A stretch of DNA of 64,000 nt from Bacteroides graminisolvens DSM 19988 = JCM 15093 (lineage in GTDB: Bacteria; Bacteroidota; Bacteroidia; Bacteroidales; Bacteroidaceae), in the NCBI RefSeq assembly GCF_000428125.1, contig NZ_ATZI01000001.1, forward strand, positions 682,001-746,000, read 5' to 3'. The notes under the pieces are model-generated. The model saw nothing but the letters and a program-made list of their open reading frames with translations. It was not told the origin of the DNA and did no database searches. A program made the translations under genes and the position numbers. Shown piece after piece: positions 42,901 through 50,277 of this stretch. How positions within the stretch are numbered: the stretch's first letter is position 1; each line of letters begins with the position of its first letter.

Positions 42901-43706
42901 AATGGACTAAAAACAGCAGGCCAAAAGTGTTGATTCAACCGATAAGGAACTACCAAAACCATAATAACGTTGACAAAGAAACAGCTACTAATTCGCTTTT
43001 CGGCGGAGATAATGTGGTAGACGTAGCCACTCCCGAAATTCCGTTGGCTCCTCGTTGGAATGATTTGGAGAGACTGAACAAGGAAAGAGAGTTGGTGGGC
43101 ATCTACTTGTCGGCTCACCCGCTGGATGAATATGCCATTGTTTTGAAGCATGTATGTAATACGCACATGGACGAATTGGATAATAAACCAGCACTAGCCG
43201 GACGAGAAATTACGATGGGAGGCATTGTGACTAGTGTGCGGCGGGGAACCAGTAAAAACGGCAATCCTTACGGCATTGCACGGATAGAAGACTATTCGGG
43301 CTCAACTGAAATACCGTTCTTCGGTAACGACTGGATAACCTATCAGGGATATCTGAATGAAGGTACGTTTCTTTACATGAAAGCTCGTTGCCAGCCCAAA
43401 CAATGGCGTCAGGAAGAGCTGGAATTAAAGATCACATCCATGGAGTTGTTGCCCGATGTAAAGGAAAGGCTCATTGATAAGATAACGATTACCATTCCGT
43501 TGCCCGAGTTAAACAAACAAATGATTGCCGATTTGAGTGTGCTGACCAAGGAACATCCGGGTAATACGGAGTTATATTTCAAGGTAACCGATCCGGAAAA
43601 TCGTTCGCACGTAGAGTTTCTATCGCGCCCGGTTAAACTGTCGGTTGGCAAAGAGCTGGTGTTGTATCTGGAGGAGAATCCGGAATTAAGTTTTAGCATA
43701 AATTGA
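39915..43706 (+). CDS. dnaE: DNA polymerase III subunit alpha; 5' four-fifths degraded, 3' end intact
   Basis: DnaE is the replicative polymerase. The frame is 1,263 codons, normal for Bacteroides. The N-terminus (39,915) keeps the PHP-domain pattern: F-V-x-L at residues 4-7, T-Q at 11-12 and a later T-D-H. Near residue 500 the catalytic region keeps P, D-D, R-W-x-T-E-K and I-K-D at the family spacing. Near residue 770 M-E-x-x-x-K and Q-E-Q-x-M are readable, followed by A-N-F-T. From about 42,970 every codon is normal: S-L-F-G-G, then the L-N-K-E-R-E and Y-L-S-A-H-P-L-D-E-Y motifs and the OB-fold domain (M-G-G-I-V-T-S-V-R). No frame change occurs anywhere, although the 5' part contains stop codons created by substitution (for example near 40,370). 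A gene caller would report only a truncated C-terminal piece. The real gene is probably intact in the organism. Confidence 0.9.
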
Positions 43707-43811
43707 TTTTTTTATGTGTATTATTACACGGTTCTCGAAACTTTAGTAACTTTATCGGTGTTATGCTATTGATGAAAGAATACTATTTTAACTAATATAA
43801 TTTATAAGAAT

Positions 43812-44126
43812 ATGGCTTTAGAAATTACAGACGCTAATGCAAAAAGCGTGTTATCTGAGGGAAAACCTGTTGTGATTGACTTTTGGGCTCCTTGGTGTGG
43901 TCCTTGTAAAATGGTTGGCCCAATCATTGAAGAACTGGCAAAGGAATATGAAGGACAGGTTGTTATTGGTAAATGTGATGTAGACGAGAATGCAGATTTG
44001 CCCGCGGAATATGGTATTCGTAACATTCCTACCGTTTTGTTTTTTAAGAACGGCGAAATTGTCGATAAGCAGGTAGGTGCTGTGAGTAAAGCAGTTTTCG
44101 ATGCAAAAATCAAAGCATTAATTTAA
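43812..44126 (+). CDS. trxA: Thioredoxin
   Basis: Thioredoxin is a small cytoplasmic disulfide reductant, recycled by thioredoxin reductase, that serves ribonucleotide reductase, peroxidases and protein repair. The 104-residue product has the classical active site W-C-G-P-C at residues 28-32, inside the D-F-W-A-P-W strand/helix junction. The cis-proline appears later in the N-I-P-T-V segment, so the fold is complete and of typical length. It lies 105 bases after dnaE on the same strand and only 10 bases before the next small gene, with which it is probably transcribed. Pairing of dnaE and trxA is common in Bacteroides. There is no signal peptide, so this is the cytosolic form. Confidence 0.97.
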   Translation: MALEITDANAKSVLSEGKPVVIDFWAPWCGPCKMVGPIIEELAKEYEGQVVIGKCDVDENADLPAEYGIRNIPTVLFFKNGEIVDKQVGAVSKAVFDAKIKALI

Positions 44127-44136
44127 TAAAAAGAAC

Positions 44137-44472
44137 ATGAAACAGGAAGAAGACATTCTGCCGGAATACGCAGATGATGAAGAAACTATTGAATTTATCA
44201 AGGCGTATTTACCGCAAGAATTGAAAGCTAAATTCTCGGACGATGAATTGCATTATTTCATTGACCTGATTGACGAGTATTACATTGAAAGCGGAGTCCT
44301 CGAAGGAGAACCCGATGCTGACGGTTACGTGGAAATTGATCTTGAAGCAGTAGCCAACTACATTGTTGCTGAAGCAAAGAAAGATGAAATGGGAGAATAT
44401 GATCCCGAAGAAATCCTCTTTGTCGTTCAGGGAGAGATGGAGTTTGGTGAATCATTGGGGCAGGTGGAATAA
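44137..44472 (+). CDS. Conserved acidic hypothetical protein
   Basis: A 111-residue, strongly acidic protein with no signal peptide or membrane segment. It is rich in Glu, Asp, Tyr and Ile, with predicted helical stretches such as the region around residues 35-50 and an E-I-D-L-E-A-V-A segment near residue 68. I recall similar proteins next to trxA in Bacteroides but know of no assigned function. It follows trxA by 10 bases and ends just before a strong hairpin terminator, so trxA and this gene appear to form the end of a transcription unit. Its charge could suit it to binding a basic partner, but that is speculation. Confidence 0.85.
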   Translation: MKQEEDILPEYADDEETIEFIKAYLPQELKAKFSDDELHYFIDLIDEYYIESGVLEGEPDADGYVEIDLEAVANYIVAEAKKDEMGEYDPEEILFVVQGEMEFGESLGQVE

Positions 44473-44497
44473 TCCGGTTTCACAGATTACGAATAAT

Positions 44498-44550
44498 AAA
44501 GGGAGAATTACTTTTAGTGTAAGCTAAAGGTTATTTCTCCCTTTTTTCTT
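44498..44550 (+). terminator. Rho-independent terminator after trxA unit
   Basis: A perfect 10-base stem (AAAGGGAGAA at 44,498-44,507 with TTCTCCCTTT at 44,535-44,544) encloses a second paired segment (CTTTTAG with CTAAAGG, one G:T pair). A T-rich tail follows. It sits 26 bases after the stop of the acidic protein gene. Confidence 0.9.
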
Positions 44551-44579
44551 ATACTAACCTTTACTTATATTTTAAAAAC

Positions 44580-45509
44580 ATGGAAAAAAAAGAAACTGCA
44601 AGACTTTTCTACGCCAAACGTTCGTTGGGTGATACGCTGAATTACTCTGTAGATTTTGTGAAAAACAACCTGAAGTGTCTGTTGAAGTTCATGGCACTGC
44701 TTATATTACCCTGGAATGTTATTCAAGCCATCCTAATGTGGATGCTTTCGGGAGCTTTAATTGATTTTGCCGCCATCGCTGATTCTACTGACGTGGTTGC
44801 AATAGCCGGTCTGCTGGGTGTAAAACACCTGCTTTTGTACGGAGGCATGATGCTGGTCTCTGTTGGTGCCGGTACCTGTCTTATCGCTTTGTTTTTCTCA
44901 CTGTTGAAGTTGAATCACGAAAGAGAAGGCGGATTGGCCGGACTTCGTTTCCAAGAACTGAAACCTCTTTACGTAAGCAATGTGTTTAAGGGACTGCGTT
45001 TGTTCGCGTTTCATATCTTACTGGGTCTTGTTATAGCCTTGCTTATGGGGCTTTTGGCCGGTATTTCTCCTTGGGTTGTATTGGCTTTTATACCTTTCTT
45101 ATTTATATTTATGTTGCCTCTTGCTTTGCTTATGCCGGCTTATATGCTCGAGAAACAATCCTTCTTCAAAACACTTGCCTCGTCATACCGCATGGGTTTC
45201 ATTACCTGGGGTGGCGTTTTTGCAGTCCTTTTGGTGATGGCAATCATAGCCGGTTTGATACAGTTGGCTGCCAGTGCTCCCTGGTATATTGTTACCATGG
45301 TGGAATATGTGTTTTCGTTAAGTGAAAACGCAGCGACAGAGTCTGCGAGTGTCGGCTTCAACATTCTATCAGGCTTCATGGCATTGTTTCTGTTCTTCGG
45401 ACAGGCTATCGGACTCCTATTTATATATAGCGGAATGGGCTATCAATTTGGACATGCTTCGGTAAAGTCTCAGGAAATAAAGGTGACGGATCAGATAGAC
45501 TCTTTCTGA
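44580..45509 (+). CDS. Multi-pass membrane protein of unknown function
   Basis: A 309-residue integral membrane protein with about six hydrophobic segments: near residues 35-60, 70-85, 90-110, 140-165, 170-195 and 215-240, and again near 270-295. The N-terminus is cytoplasmic-looking and polar. The arrangement, with amphipathic linkers between long helices, resembles the loosely defined membrane-domain proteins found beside glycerophosphodiester phosphodiesterases and DUF975-type proteins, but I see no motif that fixes a function. It starts 30 bases after the trxA terminator and must therefore use its own promoter. Its 3' end overlaps the convergent small gene on the opposite strand by 19 bases. 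Confidence 0.85.
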   Translation: MEKKETARLFYAKRSLGDTLNYSVDFVKNNLKCLLKFMALLILPWNVIQAILMWMLSGALIDFAAIADSTDVVAIAGLLGVKHLLLYGGMMLVSVGAGTCLIALFFSLLKLNHEREGGLAGLRFQELKPLYVSNVFKGLRLFAFHILLGLVIALLMGLLAGISPWVVLAFIPFLFIFMLPLALLMPAYMLEKQSFFKTLASSYRMGFITWGGVFAVLLVMAIIAGLIQLAASAPWYIVTMVEYVFSLSENAATESASVGFNILSGFMALFLFFGQAIGLLFIYSGMGYQFGHASVKSQEIKVTDQIDSF

Positions 45510-45709
45510 AAAAAGAAAAATATGGCCGTGGCAACTAGTATCAATCCCAGTATGCCATAGAACAGTCGGGCGCGTTTGCGCCCTACGTTCTTTACAATAA
45601 ACTGCACGTTCTGTGTATTGAAAAACCAGTCCCAATTCAAAACAGCAGCTAGGATAGATACGATGCCGGCTAAGGCAAACAAACCCTGAACAAAATATTG
45701 CGGGCTCAT
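45491..45709 (-). CDS. Small two-helix membrane protein, Imm17-like
   Basis: A 72-residue protein with two hydrophobic segments (about residues 6-24 and 50-67). They are separated by a polar loop holding N-W-D-W-F-F and a [10 protein letters not shown] motif. This layout matches what I recall of the immunity 17 (Imm17) family of small membrane proteins. In Bacteroides such proteins are often chromosomal and not beside a toxin, and no toxin gene is seen here. Its ATG overlaps the tsaE stop (ATGA, 45,706-45,709), so translation is probably coupled. The 3' end overlaps the convergent upstream gene by 19 bases. A housekeeping membrane role is as likely as immunity. Confidence 0.8.
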   Translation of the reverse strand: MSPQYFVQGLFALAGIVSILAAVLNWDWFFNTQNVQFIVKNVGRKRARLFYGILGLILVATAIFFFFQKESI

Positions 45710-46128
45710 AATTGGTTCAGCGTAACAGTCCTGGTTCCGTCTTTCTGCTCTTCAATGCTTACCTTAATGGTGTTTCCCGGAAGTAGTTCTTCAACCAACT
45801 CAGGCCACTCAATAAAGCAAAGCGCACCGCTGTAGAAATAATCCTCGTAACCCATGTCGTAAACCTCTTCCAGCTTGTTGATGCGGTAGAAATCGAAATG
45901 ATAAATTAATTCTGCCGTATCTTCAGAACGGTATTCATTGACAATGGCAAAGGTTGGCGAGGTAATCACATCCGTTACGCCCAGCTCTTCGCATACAGCC
46001 TTTACAAACGTTGTTTTACCGGCTCCCATCTTACCGTAAAGAGCAAATACAGTGTTCTCGCCCATTGCAGCGATAAATTCTTTGGCTGCCTCATGTATCT
46101 GATCGAGTGATTGAATCTTTATTTCCAT
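45706..46128 (-). CDS. tsaE: tRNA N6-threonylcarbamoyladenosine biosynthesis ATPase TsaE
   Basis: TsaE is the P-loop ATPase that works with TsaB and TsaD to transfer threonylcarbamoyl to A37 of ANN-decoding tRNAs. The 140-residue product has the Walker A loop G-K-M-G-A-G-K-T-T at residues 32-40. The family [11 protein letters not shown] segment lies near 56-66, and the H-F-D-F-Y-R motif near 77-82. An I-E-W-P stretch follows near 106. The length is normal. It is the third gene of a minus-strand cluster and is followed by the coupled Imm17-like gene. The gap to the upstream permease gene is 72 bases. Confidence 0.96.
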   Translation of the reverse strand: MEIKIQSLDQIHEAAKEFIAAMGENTVFALYGKMGAGKTTFVKAVCEELGVTDVITSPTFAIVNEYRSEDTAELIYHFDFYRINKLEEVYDMGYEDYFYSGALCFIEWPELVEELLPGNTIKVSIEEQKDGTRTVTLNQL

Positions 46129-46200
46129 ATATGATGCTTTTAATGTTTATTGCTTGTTGATAACTGTTGGATTCTTGTTAATAACTTCCTTTAGTCCTGT

Positions 46201-47034
46201 TTATAACTTCTTGTTTTCTTCTCTCTGTATTCTGGTTGAAATGCTTTTTGCTACCTTGCAGACAGCGTAAATCAGAATAGAAAAGAAAATGATGGAAGCT
46301 CCCGAAGGCACATTCAGAAAGTAAGAAATGAAAAGACCGCCCATGCAACTCAGAAAACCAATGATAACCGATAGCCAGATAATTCGTTTAAACTTATAAG
46401 TAAATAGATTGGCCGTCATTTGCGGTATGGTGAGCAGCGATATGGCAAGCACAATGCCTACCATTCGTAAACAGGCTACTATAGTCAATGCGATGAAAAG
46501 CATGAGAGTGTATTCAAAGAATGCCACGGGCAAACCTTGAGAACGTGCAAATTCCCTGTCGAAAGCCACATGAATGATGGGATGAATGAACAGAGTGAAA
46601 AACACGATGAGCACCAATGCCAAAACGCCTAGTATAGCCAGATCGGTTACGGTAATGGTTAAGATATTCCCAAAGAGATAAGCCGAAAGATCGGGTGCGA
46701 AGCCGGGCGAAAGAAAACTAAACATAACACCCAGCGCCATGCCGAGTGTCCAGAACACAGCAATGGCCGAGTCCTCACGCATGTCTTTGCGCTTGCTGAG
46801 CCACTCTACACCAAAGGCCGATAAGACAGAGAAAACAGCGGCAGAGAGCAGCGGAGAAATTCCGGTGAACAAACCGATTCCGATGCCGCCAAACGAAGCA
46901 TGCGTGATGCCGCCACTAATAAAAACCAATCGGCGGGTCACGATGTAAGTACCAATGATGCCGCAGGCAATGCTTGCCAGGAGTCCGCCCAGCAAAGCAT
47001 GTTGAAAAAAAGTATATTGAATCAGCTCTGTCAT
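46201..47034 (-). CDS. Metal ABC transporter permease (ZnuB/MntB family)
   Basis: A 277-residue inner-membrane permease of the ABC-3 family that moves zinc, manganese or iron. It has about eight membrane helices and the family landmarks: a Y-I-V-T-R-R turn near residue 30, then G-G-I-T-H-A-S-F-G-G-I-G-I-G near 41-54. The conserved core near 210-230 (A-I-S-L-L-T-I-P) is also present. Length is typical. No ATP-binding subunit or solute-binding protein lies beside it in the readable window, so the partners are encoded elsewhere or the gene works with a shared ATPase. It follows the Cys-containing small protein by 9 bases on the same strand and precedes tsaE. The metal cannot be told from sequence alone. 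Confidence 0.93.
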   Translation of the reverse strand: MTELIQYTFFQHALLGGLLASIACGIIGTYIVTRRLVFISGGITHASFGGIGIGLFTGISPLLSAAVFSVLSAFGVEWLSKRKDMREDSAIAVFWTLGMALGVMFSFLSPGFAPDLSAYLFGNILTITVTDLAILGVLALVLIVFFTLFIHPIIHVAFDREFARSQGLPVAFFEYTLMLFIALTIVACLRMVGIVLAISLLTIPQMTANLFTYKFKRIIWLSVIIGFLSCMGGLFISYFLNVPSGASIIFFSILIYAVCKVAKSISTRIQREENKKL

Positions 47035-47043
47035 ATACAGTGA

Positions 47044-47460
47044 TTAGTGTCTTCTTTCACCAATGATTAAAAAAATCTCGTCTTTCAGTTCCGTGGGCAA
47101 GTTGATTCCTCTCAACTGAAGACTCCTTACCCAGCCGGCCACGTCGATATCTTGCATGGTGTAAAAAATATCACGAAACTGATCTACCTGATACGGATAA
47201 TAACTATCGGGATCCTTGCCGATGTATTTGTCCAGGTCTTCGTCATCATAATATTCAATCTGTGTGCTTACAGCAGCCAGTAAGCTATCCTTTTCACATA
47301 TTTCGTGCTGACCGCAACATTCGGCATCTGCTTCCACAATATCGGGGAAGTCGTTCAGCTCACCTTTTTCTATTTTTTTTTGTATGTTTCTGTTACGTAT
47401 ATAGCCGGCAGTCATCGCTACGATGGCAAGTACCAGTAAACCAATGATCAGTATCCACAT
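47044..47460 (-). CDS. Membrane-anchored hypothetical protein with Cys-rich motif
   Basis: A 138-residue protein with one N-terminal hydrophobic segment (residues 2-20) followed by a basic stretch, suggesting a single anchor with the rest in the cytoplasm. Residues about 47-56 contain A-E-C-C-G-Q-H-E-I-C, a cluster of three cysteines and a histidine that could bind a metal. The C-terminal half is acidic and helical. It is the first gene of the minus-strand cluster with the metal permease, 9 bases upstream of it, so a role in metal handling is a fair guess but not shown. I recognise it as conserved in Bacteroides without a known function. Confidence 0.85.
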   Translation of the reverse strand: MWILIIGLLVLAIVAMTAGYIRNRNIQKKIEKGELNDFPDIVEADAECCGQHEICEKDSLLAAVSTQIEYYDDEDLDKYIGKDPDSYYPYQVDQFRDIFYTMQDIDVAGWVRSLQLRGINLPTELKDEIFLIIGERRH

Positions 47461-47480
47461 AATTAATCAAGAAATTTCTG

Positions 47481-47488
47481 CAAAGTTA
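47481..47488 (-). promoter_or_regulatory. Candidate Bacteroides -7 element for the metal permease / tsaE cluster
   Basis: On the minus strand this reads TAACTTTG, matching the Bacteroides TAnnTTTG -7 consensus, 20 bases before the first ATG. No clear -33 TTTG is present. Confidence 0.4.
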
Positions 47489-47500
47489 CTTATTTAATTG

Positions 47501-47508
47501 TATTTTTG
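47501..47508 (+). promoter_or_regulatory. Candidate Bacteroides promoter for the APC permease gene
   Basis: TATTTTTG matches the TAnnTTTG -7 consensus. TCTG at 47,477-47,480, 20 bases upstream, is one mismatch from the -33 TTTG. The start codon follows 20 bases downstream. Confidence 0.55.
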
Positions 47509-47528
47509 CACCTTGTCAGAGTTAAAAC

Positions 47529-48887
47529 ATGAATAAGAACAAATACGGCACATATAAGTTCGGATTGGTTACGGCATCGGCTTTTGTTATTGCCAATATG
47601 ATTGGTACCGGTGTATTTACCTCGTTGGGATTTCAACTGTTGGGCACCACGAACTTCTTTTCGTTGATGTTGTTGTGGCTGCTTGGTGGCATCATTGCCT
47701 TGTGCGGCGCGCTGGTATACGGAGAACTGGGTGCGGTGATGCCTCGCTCGGGAGGAGAGTACCATTATCTGCGCGAAATTTATCACCCGCTTTTGGGATT
47801 CATGTCGGGTTGGGCCTCACTGATTGTGGGCTTCGCTGCTCCGGTTGCTCTGGCGTGCATGGCATTAAGCACTTATCTGCATAAAATGTTTCCGGCTTTT
47901 GACCCGTTGGCAACGGCAATCACTGTGCTCACCGCGGTAACACTGATTCATGCTTACGATGTAAAAATGGGAGGGACCCTGCAACGGGTGTTTACCTTCT
48001 TCAAGATACTCATCATCATCGTCTTTATTATTTGCGGTTTTTGTTTGCCGCCTCACGGACAAGTCGACGGTTTCTCTGCGGCAACGTTCTCTTTCGACGA
48101 TGTCTTTTCAACAGGATTTGCCGTGTCGCTCATCTGGGTTTATTACGCTTATTCGGGCTGGAACGCCTCAGCTTACATGGCTAACGAAATTCGCGAACCC
48201 CAACGTACCATTCCCCGCTCTCTGTTTATCAGTACGGTTATTGTTACCATTTTGTATCTGCTGCTCAACGCCGTGTTTTTGTTTGCCGCTCCGGTGGAGG
48301 CGATGCAAGGACAAGTGGAAGTGGGACTGATTGCCGCTCGTTATATCTTTGGCGAATGGGGTGGCAACCTGATGGGATTGCTCATTGCTTTGCTGCTGGT
48401 GTCGAGCATCAGCTCCATGGCTTTTCTGGGGCCCAGGGTGTCGCAAGTCATGGGAGAAGATACGTATATTCTACGTTCCTTGGCCCGTAAATCGGCAGGT
48501 GGTACGCCTTTTGTCGCCATTTGGGTACAGTATGGCATCAGTGCATTACTTATCATTACCGATTCTTTTGAATTGGTTACCAAATATACCGGCGTTACCT
48601 TGTCGTTCTTTGCTTTGATGACGGTAGCCGGACTCTTTGTTCATCGTCATCGTTTCCCTCACGTGGTTCGCCCGTACCGCACATGGGGCTATCCGGTAGT
48701 GCCGCTTCTTTTCATTGCGCTCATTCTCTGGTCGGTTGTGTACCTGATTCATGAAGATTACTACAATACGTTTGTGGAGCATACGCAAACGGTGATGTGG
48801 ATGAGTTTGATGAGCGCCGGCACTTTGCTTTCGGGAATGATGGTTTACGTGATGAATCAATTGATAGTACATTATAAAAAACAGTAA
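47529..48887 (+). CDS. APC-family amino acid permease
   Basis: A 452-residue secondary transporter of the amino acid-polyamine-organocation superfamily, with about twelve membrane helices. The N-terminal unwound-helix motif N-M-I-G-T-G-V-F-T-S-L-G is clear at residues 23-34. The G-E-L-G-A-V-M-P-R-S-G-G-E-Y segment that follows helix 2 is typical of the family. The substrate cannot be fixed; the closest impression is the LAT-like/basic amino acid group. The gene has its own promoter facing away from the minus-strand cluster and is followed after 14 bases by a lipoprotein gene, probably in the same transcript. Confidence 0.93.
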   Translation: MNKNKYGTYKFGLVTASAFVIANMIGTGVFTSLGFQLLGTTNFFSLMLLWLLGGIIALCGALVYGELGAVMPRSGGEYHYLREIYHPLLGFMSGWASLIVGFAAPVALACMALSTYLHKMFPAFDPLATAITVLTAVTLIHAYDVKMGGTLQRVFTFFKILIIIVFIICGFCLPPHGQVDGFSAATFSFDDVFSTGFAVSLIWVYYAYSGWNASAYMANEIREPQRTIPRSLFISTVIVTILYLLLNAVFLFAAPVEAMQGQVEVGLIAARYIFGEWGGNLMGLLIALLLVSSISSMAFLGPRVSQVMGEDTYILRSLARKSAGGTPFVAIWVQYGISALLIITDSFELVTKYTGVTLSFFALMTVAGLFVHRHRFPHVVRPYRTWGYPVVPLLFIALILWSVVYLIHEDYYNTFVEHTQTVMWMSLMSAGTLLSGMMVYVMNQLIVHYKKQ

Positions 48888-48901
48888 AACAATACGTATA
48901 T

Positions 48902-50062
48902 ATGAAATCTACGCTGAACTATTTAACATGGAGTTTCGCCTTGCTGCTTGTGGCAGCCTGCGGACAAAAGAAACCTGCTGTGCCGGTGAGTGCATCGGTT
49001 GAGCAGACCGATACGCTGCCTGCGGACACAACCAAATTAGTTGCCGATGAGGCTCTGACTGATGCTGCGCGTTTTGTTGCCGGATTGCCGGTGCGTAACG
49101 AAACGGGTCGTTTATATGAACTCTCGCAATCGGATACGTGGAAGGCTCACGCCCGTAACATGGAGCAGATATGGAATGCTTTTCAGCAAACTGCCCCACG
49201 GCTCATTGCTTTCACGGAGAAGGAGTTGAGTGACATCAATGAAAACTGCCGTACGGTATTTTATCCCTTTGGCGGTCCGGATTACCTCTTTCCCAACACC
49301 TTTTTCCCCGAGATGAATACCTATTTCCTGATCGGACTGGAGAAAACCGGTTCGCCGACAAAAATAGAAAAACCTTCTAAAGAAACTTATAAGCTCTACC
49401 AAAATGCCGTATCGGACATTCTGAATCTCAGCTTCTTCCGCACGGACGACATGAAACAAGAACTGTTTAACGACACCATTGACGGAGTAATACCTATTAT
49501 CTCTGTGCTGATGGTGCGCTCGGGCAGGGAAATTGTAAGCATCCGTAATGTGCGCCTCACCGAACAAGGCGCAATCACTGATACGAAAGAAGACGGACAG
49601 CCCATCGAACAAAGCGATATGGTTGAGTTTAAGTACTTTCGTCACGGAACCAACAAACTGCAAACGCTTTATTACCTCAAGGCAGATTTGAGCAACGGTG
49701 GTTTCCCCCGCAACAAAGCGCTTACGGCTTATGTTAATCAGTTTGATGCAGGCACAACGGTTACGTTTATCAAATCGGCCTCTTACCTGATGCACATGAC
49801 TTATTTCTCGGGAATTCGTGAAGGCATACTGAACCATACTTCGGCTGTACTTCAAGATGATTCCGGAATTCCTTTACCATTTTACGATACAGAGAAGTGG
49901 GACGTAACACTTTACGGTACTTTTGAGAAACCCATTTCGATGTTTGGCAAATATGCACAACCCGAATTGCGTGAAGCCTACGAGCAAGCCGATCCCAAAC
50001 CGCTGAACTTCCGCATAGGATACGCACGCCAGTCGAACTTGCAAATTGCACGCAAAAAATAA
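48902..50062 (+). CDS. Lipoprotein of unknown function
   Basis: A 386-residue protein with a lipoprotein signal: Lys at position 2, a hydrophobic core and V-A-A-C with the modified cysteine at residue 20. The following T/P/D-rich segment (residues 23-45) is a likely flexible tether. The rest looks globular and soluble, probably in the periplasm or facing it. I see no catalytic motif I recognise. It starts 14 bases after the APC permease stop, so the two are likely co-transcribed, but a functional link is unproven. A hairpin follows the stop. Confidence 0.88.
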   Translation: MKSTLNYLTWSFALLLVAACGQKKPAVPVSASVEQTDTLPADTTKLVADEALTDAARFVAGLPVRNETGRLYELSQSDTWKAHARNMEQIWNAFQQTAPRLIAFTEKELSDINENCRTVFYPFGGPDYLFPNTFFPEMNTYFLIGLEKTGSPTKIEKPSKETYKLYQNAVSDILNLSFFRTDDMKQELFNDTIDGVIPIISVLMVRSGREIVSIRNVRLTEQGAITDTKEDGQPIEQSDMVEFKYFRHGTNKLQTLYYLKADLSNGGFPRNKALTAYVNQFDAGTTVTFIKSASYLMHMTYFSGIREGILNHTSAVLQDDSGIPLPFYDTEKWDVTLYGTFEKPISMFGKYAQPELREAYEQADPKPLNFRIGYARQSNLQIARKK

Positions 50063-50088
50063 AAGCCGCCGGTCAATCCCCGGCTTCT
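50063..50088 (+). terminator. Possible weak terminator after lipoprotein gene
   Basis: AAGCCG and CGGCTT pair across about 11 bases, with an inner GG/CC pairing. A T-tract is lacking, so termination may be weak or aided by the larger hairpin just downstream. Confidence 0.45.
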
Positions 50089-50108
50089 GTATATGCTAAC
50101 ATCAGAAT

Positions 50109-50157
50109 GACCTGTATATAAGGCCAAAGTGCCTGTATACTAAGGTCATTCTTCTTT
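50109..50157. repeat. Large imperfect hairpin in intergenic region
   Basis: A 10-base perfect inverted repeat (AGAATGACCT and AGGTCATTCT) flanks a second, inner inverted segment (AAGGC / GCCT with TATA-like arms). It lies between two converging genes and may act as a bidirectional terminator. Confidence 0.7.
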
Positions 50158-50168
50158 ATAAACAGTTC

Positions 50169-50255
50169 GTCCCCGCTACCTGTGACGAATGGCCCCGCAT
50201 GCGGGGACGTAAATCACCGCATGCGGGGACGAATGGCATAGGTACCTGTGACGAA
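50169..50255. repeat. Cluster of short palindromic and direct repeats
   Basis: The perfect palindrome CCCCGCATGCGGGG lies at 50,193-50,206, and its shorter copy CCGCATGCGG at 50,217-50,226. GTCCCCGC at 50,169-50,176 can pair with GCGGGGAC at 50,201-50,208 or 50,223-50,230. TACCTGTGACGAA occurs at 50,177-50,189 and 50,243-50,255, and GACGAATGGC at 50,184-50,193 and 50,228-50,237. The patch is far more GC-rich than its surroundings and is non-coding. It resembles small REP-like intergenic repeats, though I do not recognise a named family. Confidence 0.75.
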
Positions 50256-50277
50256 ATAGTCATAAGTAGCAAATGAC

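Larger units (their letters stand above)
1..42970. other. Substitution-degraded, T-depleted block of chromosome (probable data artefact)
   Basis: About 43 kb in which the given strand is very poor in T and about half A, with a sharp return to normal composition inside dnaE. Stop codons need T on one strand or the other, so both strands are full of long but meaningless open frames. Where the underlying gene can be guessed (dnaE, psd, pssA), conserved residues line up at exact family spacing with no net insertion or deletion, so the damage is by substitution only. T is the main base lost, but G to A and C to A changes are also implied, as in His to Asn and Gly to Asp replacements. Genes on both strands show loss of T as read on the record strand. 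No biological mutator I know gives this pattern over such a length. ORFs in this block should not be used as gene calls. Confidence 0.9.

Noticed and set aside
1..42970. Hundreds of long open frames on both strands, including 372-402 codon frames on the plus strand
   Set aside because: T depletion removes stop codons, and frames over 200 codons also run antisense to dnaE. Their translations are low-complexity and match no family by eye.
1..42970. Eukaryotic, plasmid, phage or otherwise foreign A-rich DNA
   Set aside because: The block continues colinearly into dnaE, and psd and pssA are found at the expected place, so it is the same chromosome with altered bases.
1..42970. Biological hypermutation (deaminase, RIP, or a diversity-generating retroelement)
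   Set aside because: The changes include many kinds beyond transitions, span 43 kb, and depend on the record strand. No template/variable repeat or reverse transcriptase could be recognised.
42363..43166. 267-codon frame on the minus strand
   Set aside because: It is antisense to dnaE, whose plus-strand frame is supported by conserved motifs, and arises from the T-poor composition.
43716..43729. Short GTGTA/TACAC hairpin after dnaE
   Set aside because: The stem is only five bases and there is no downstream T-tract on the plus strand, so a terminator call is not justified.
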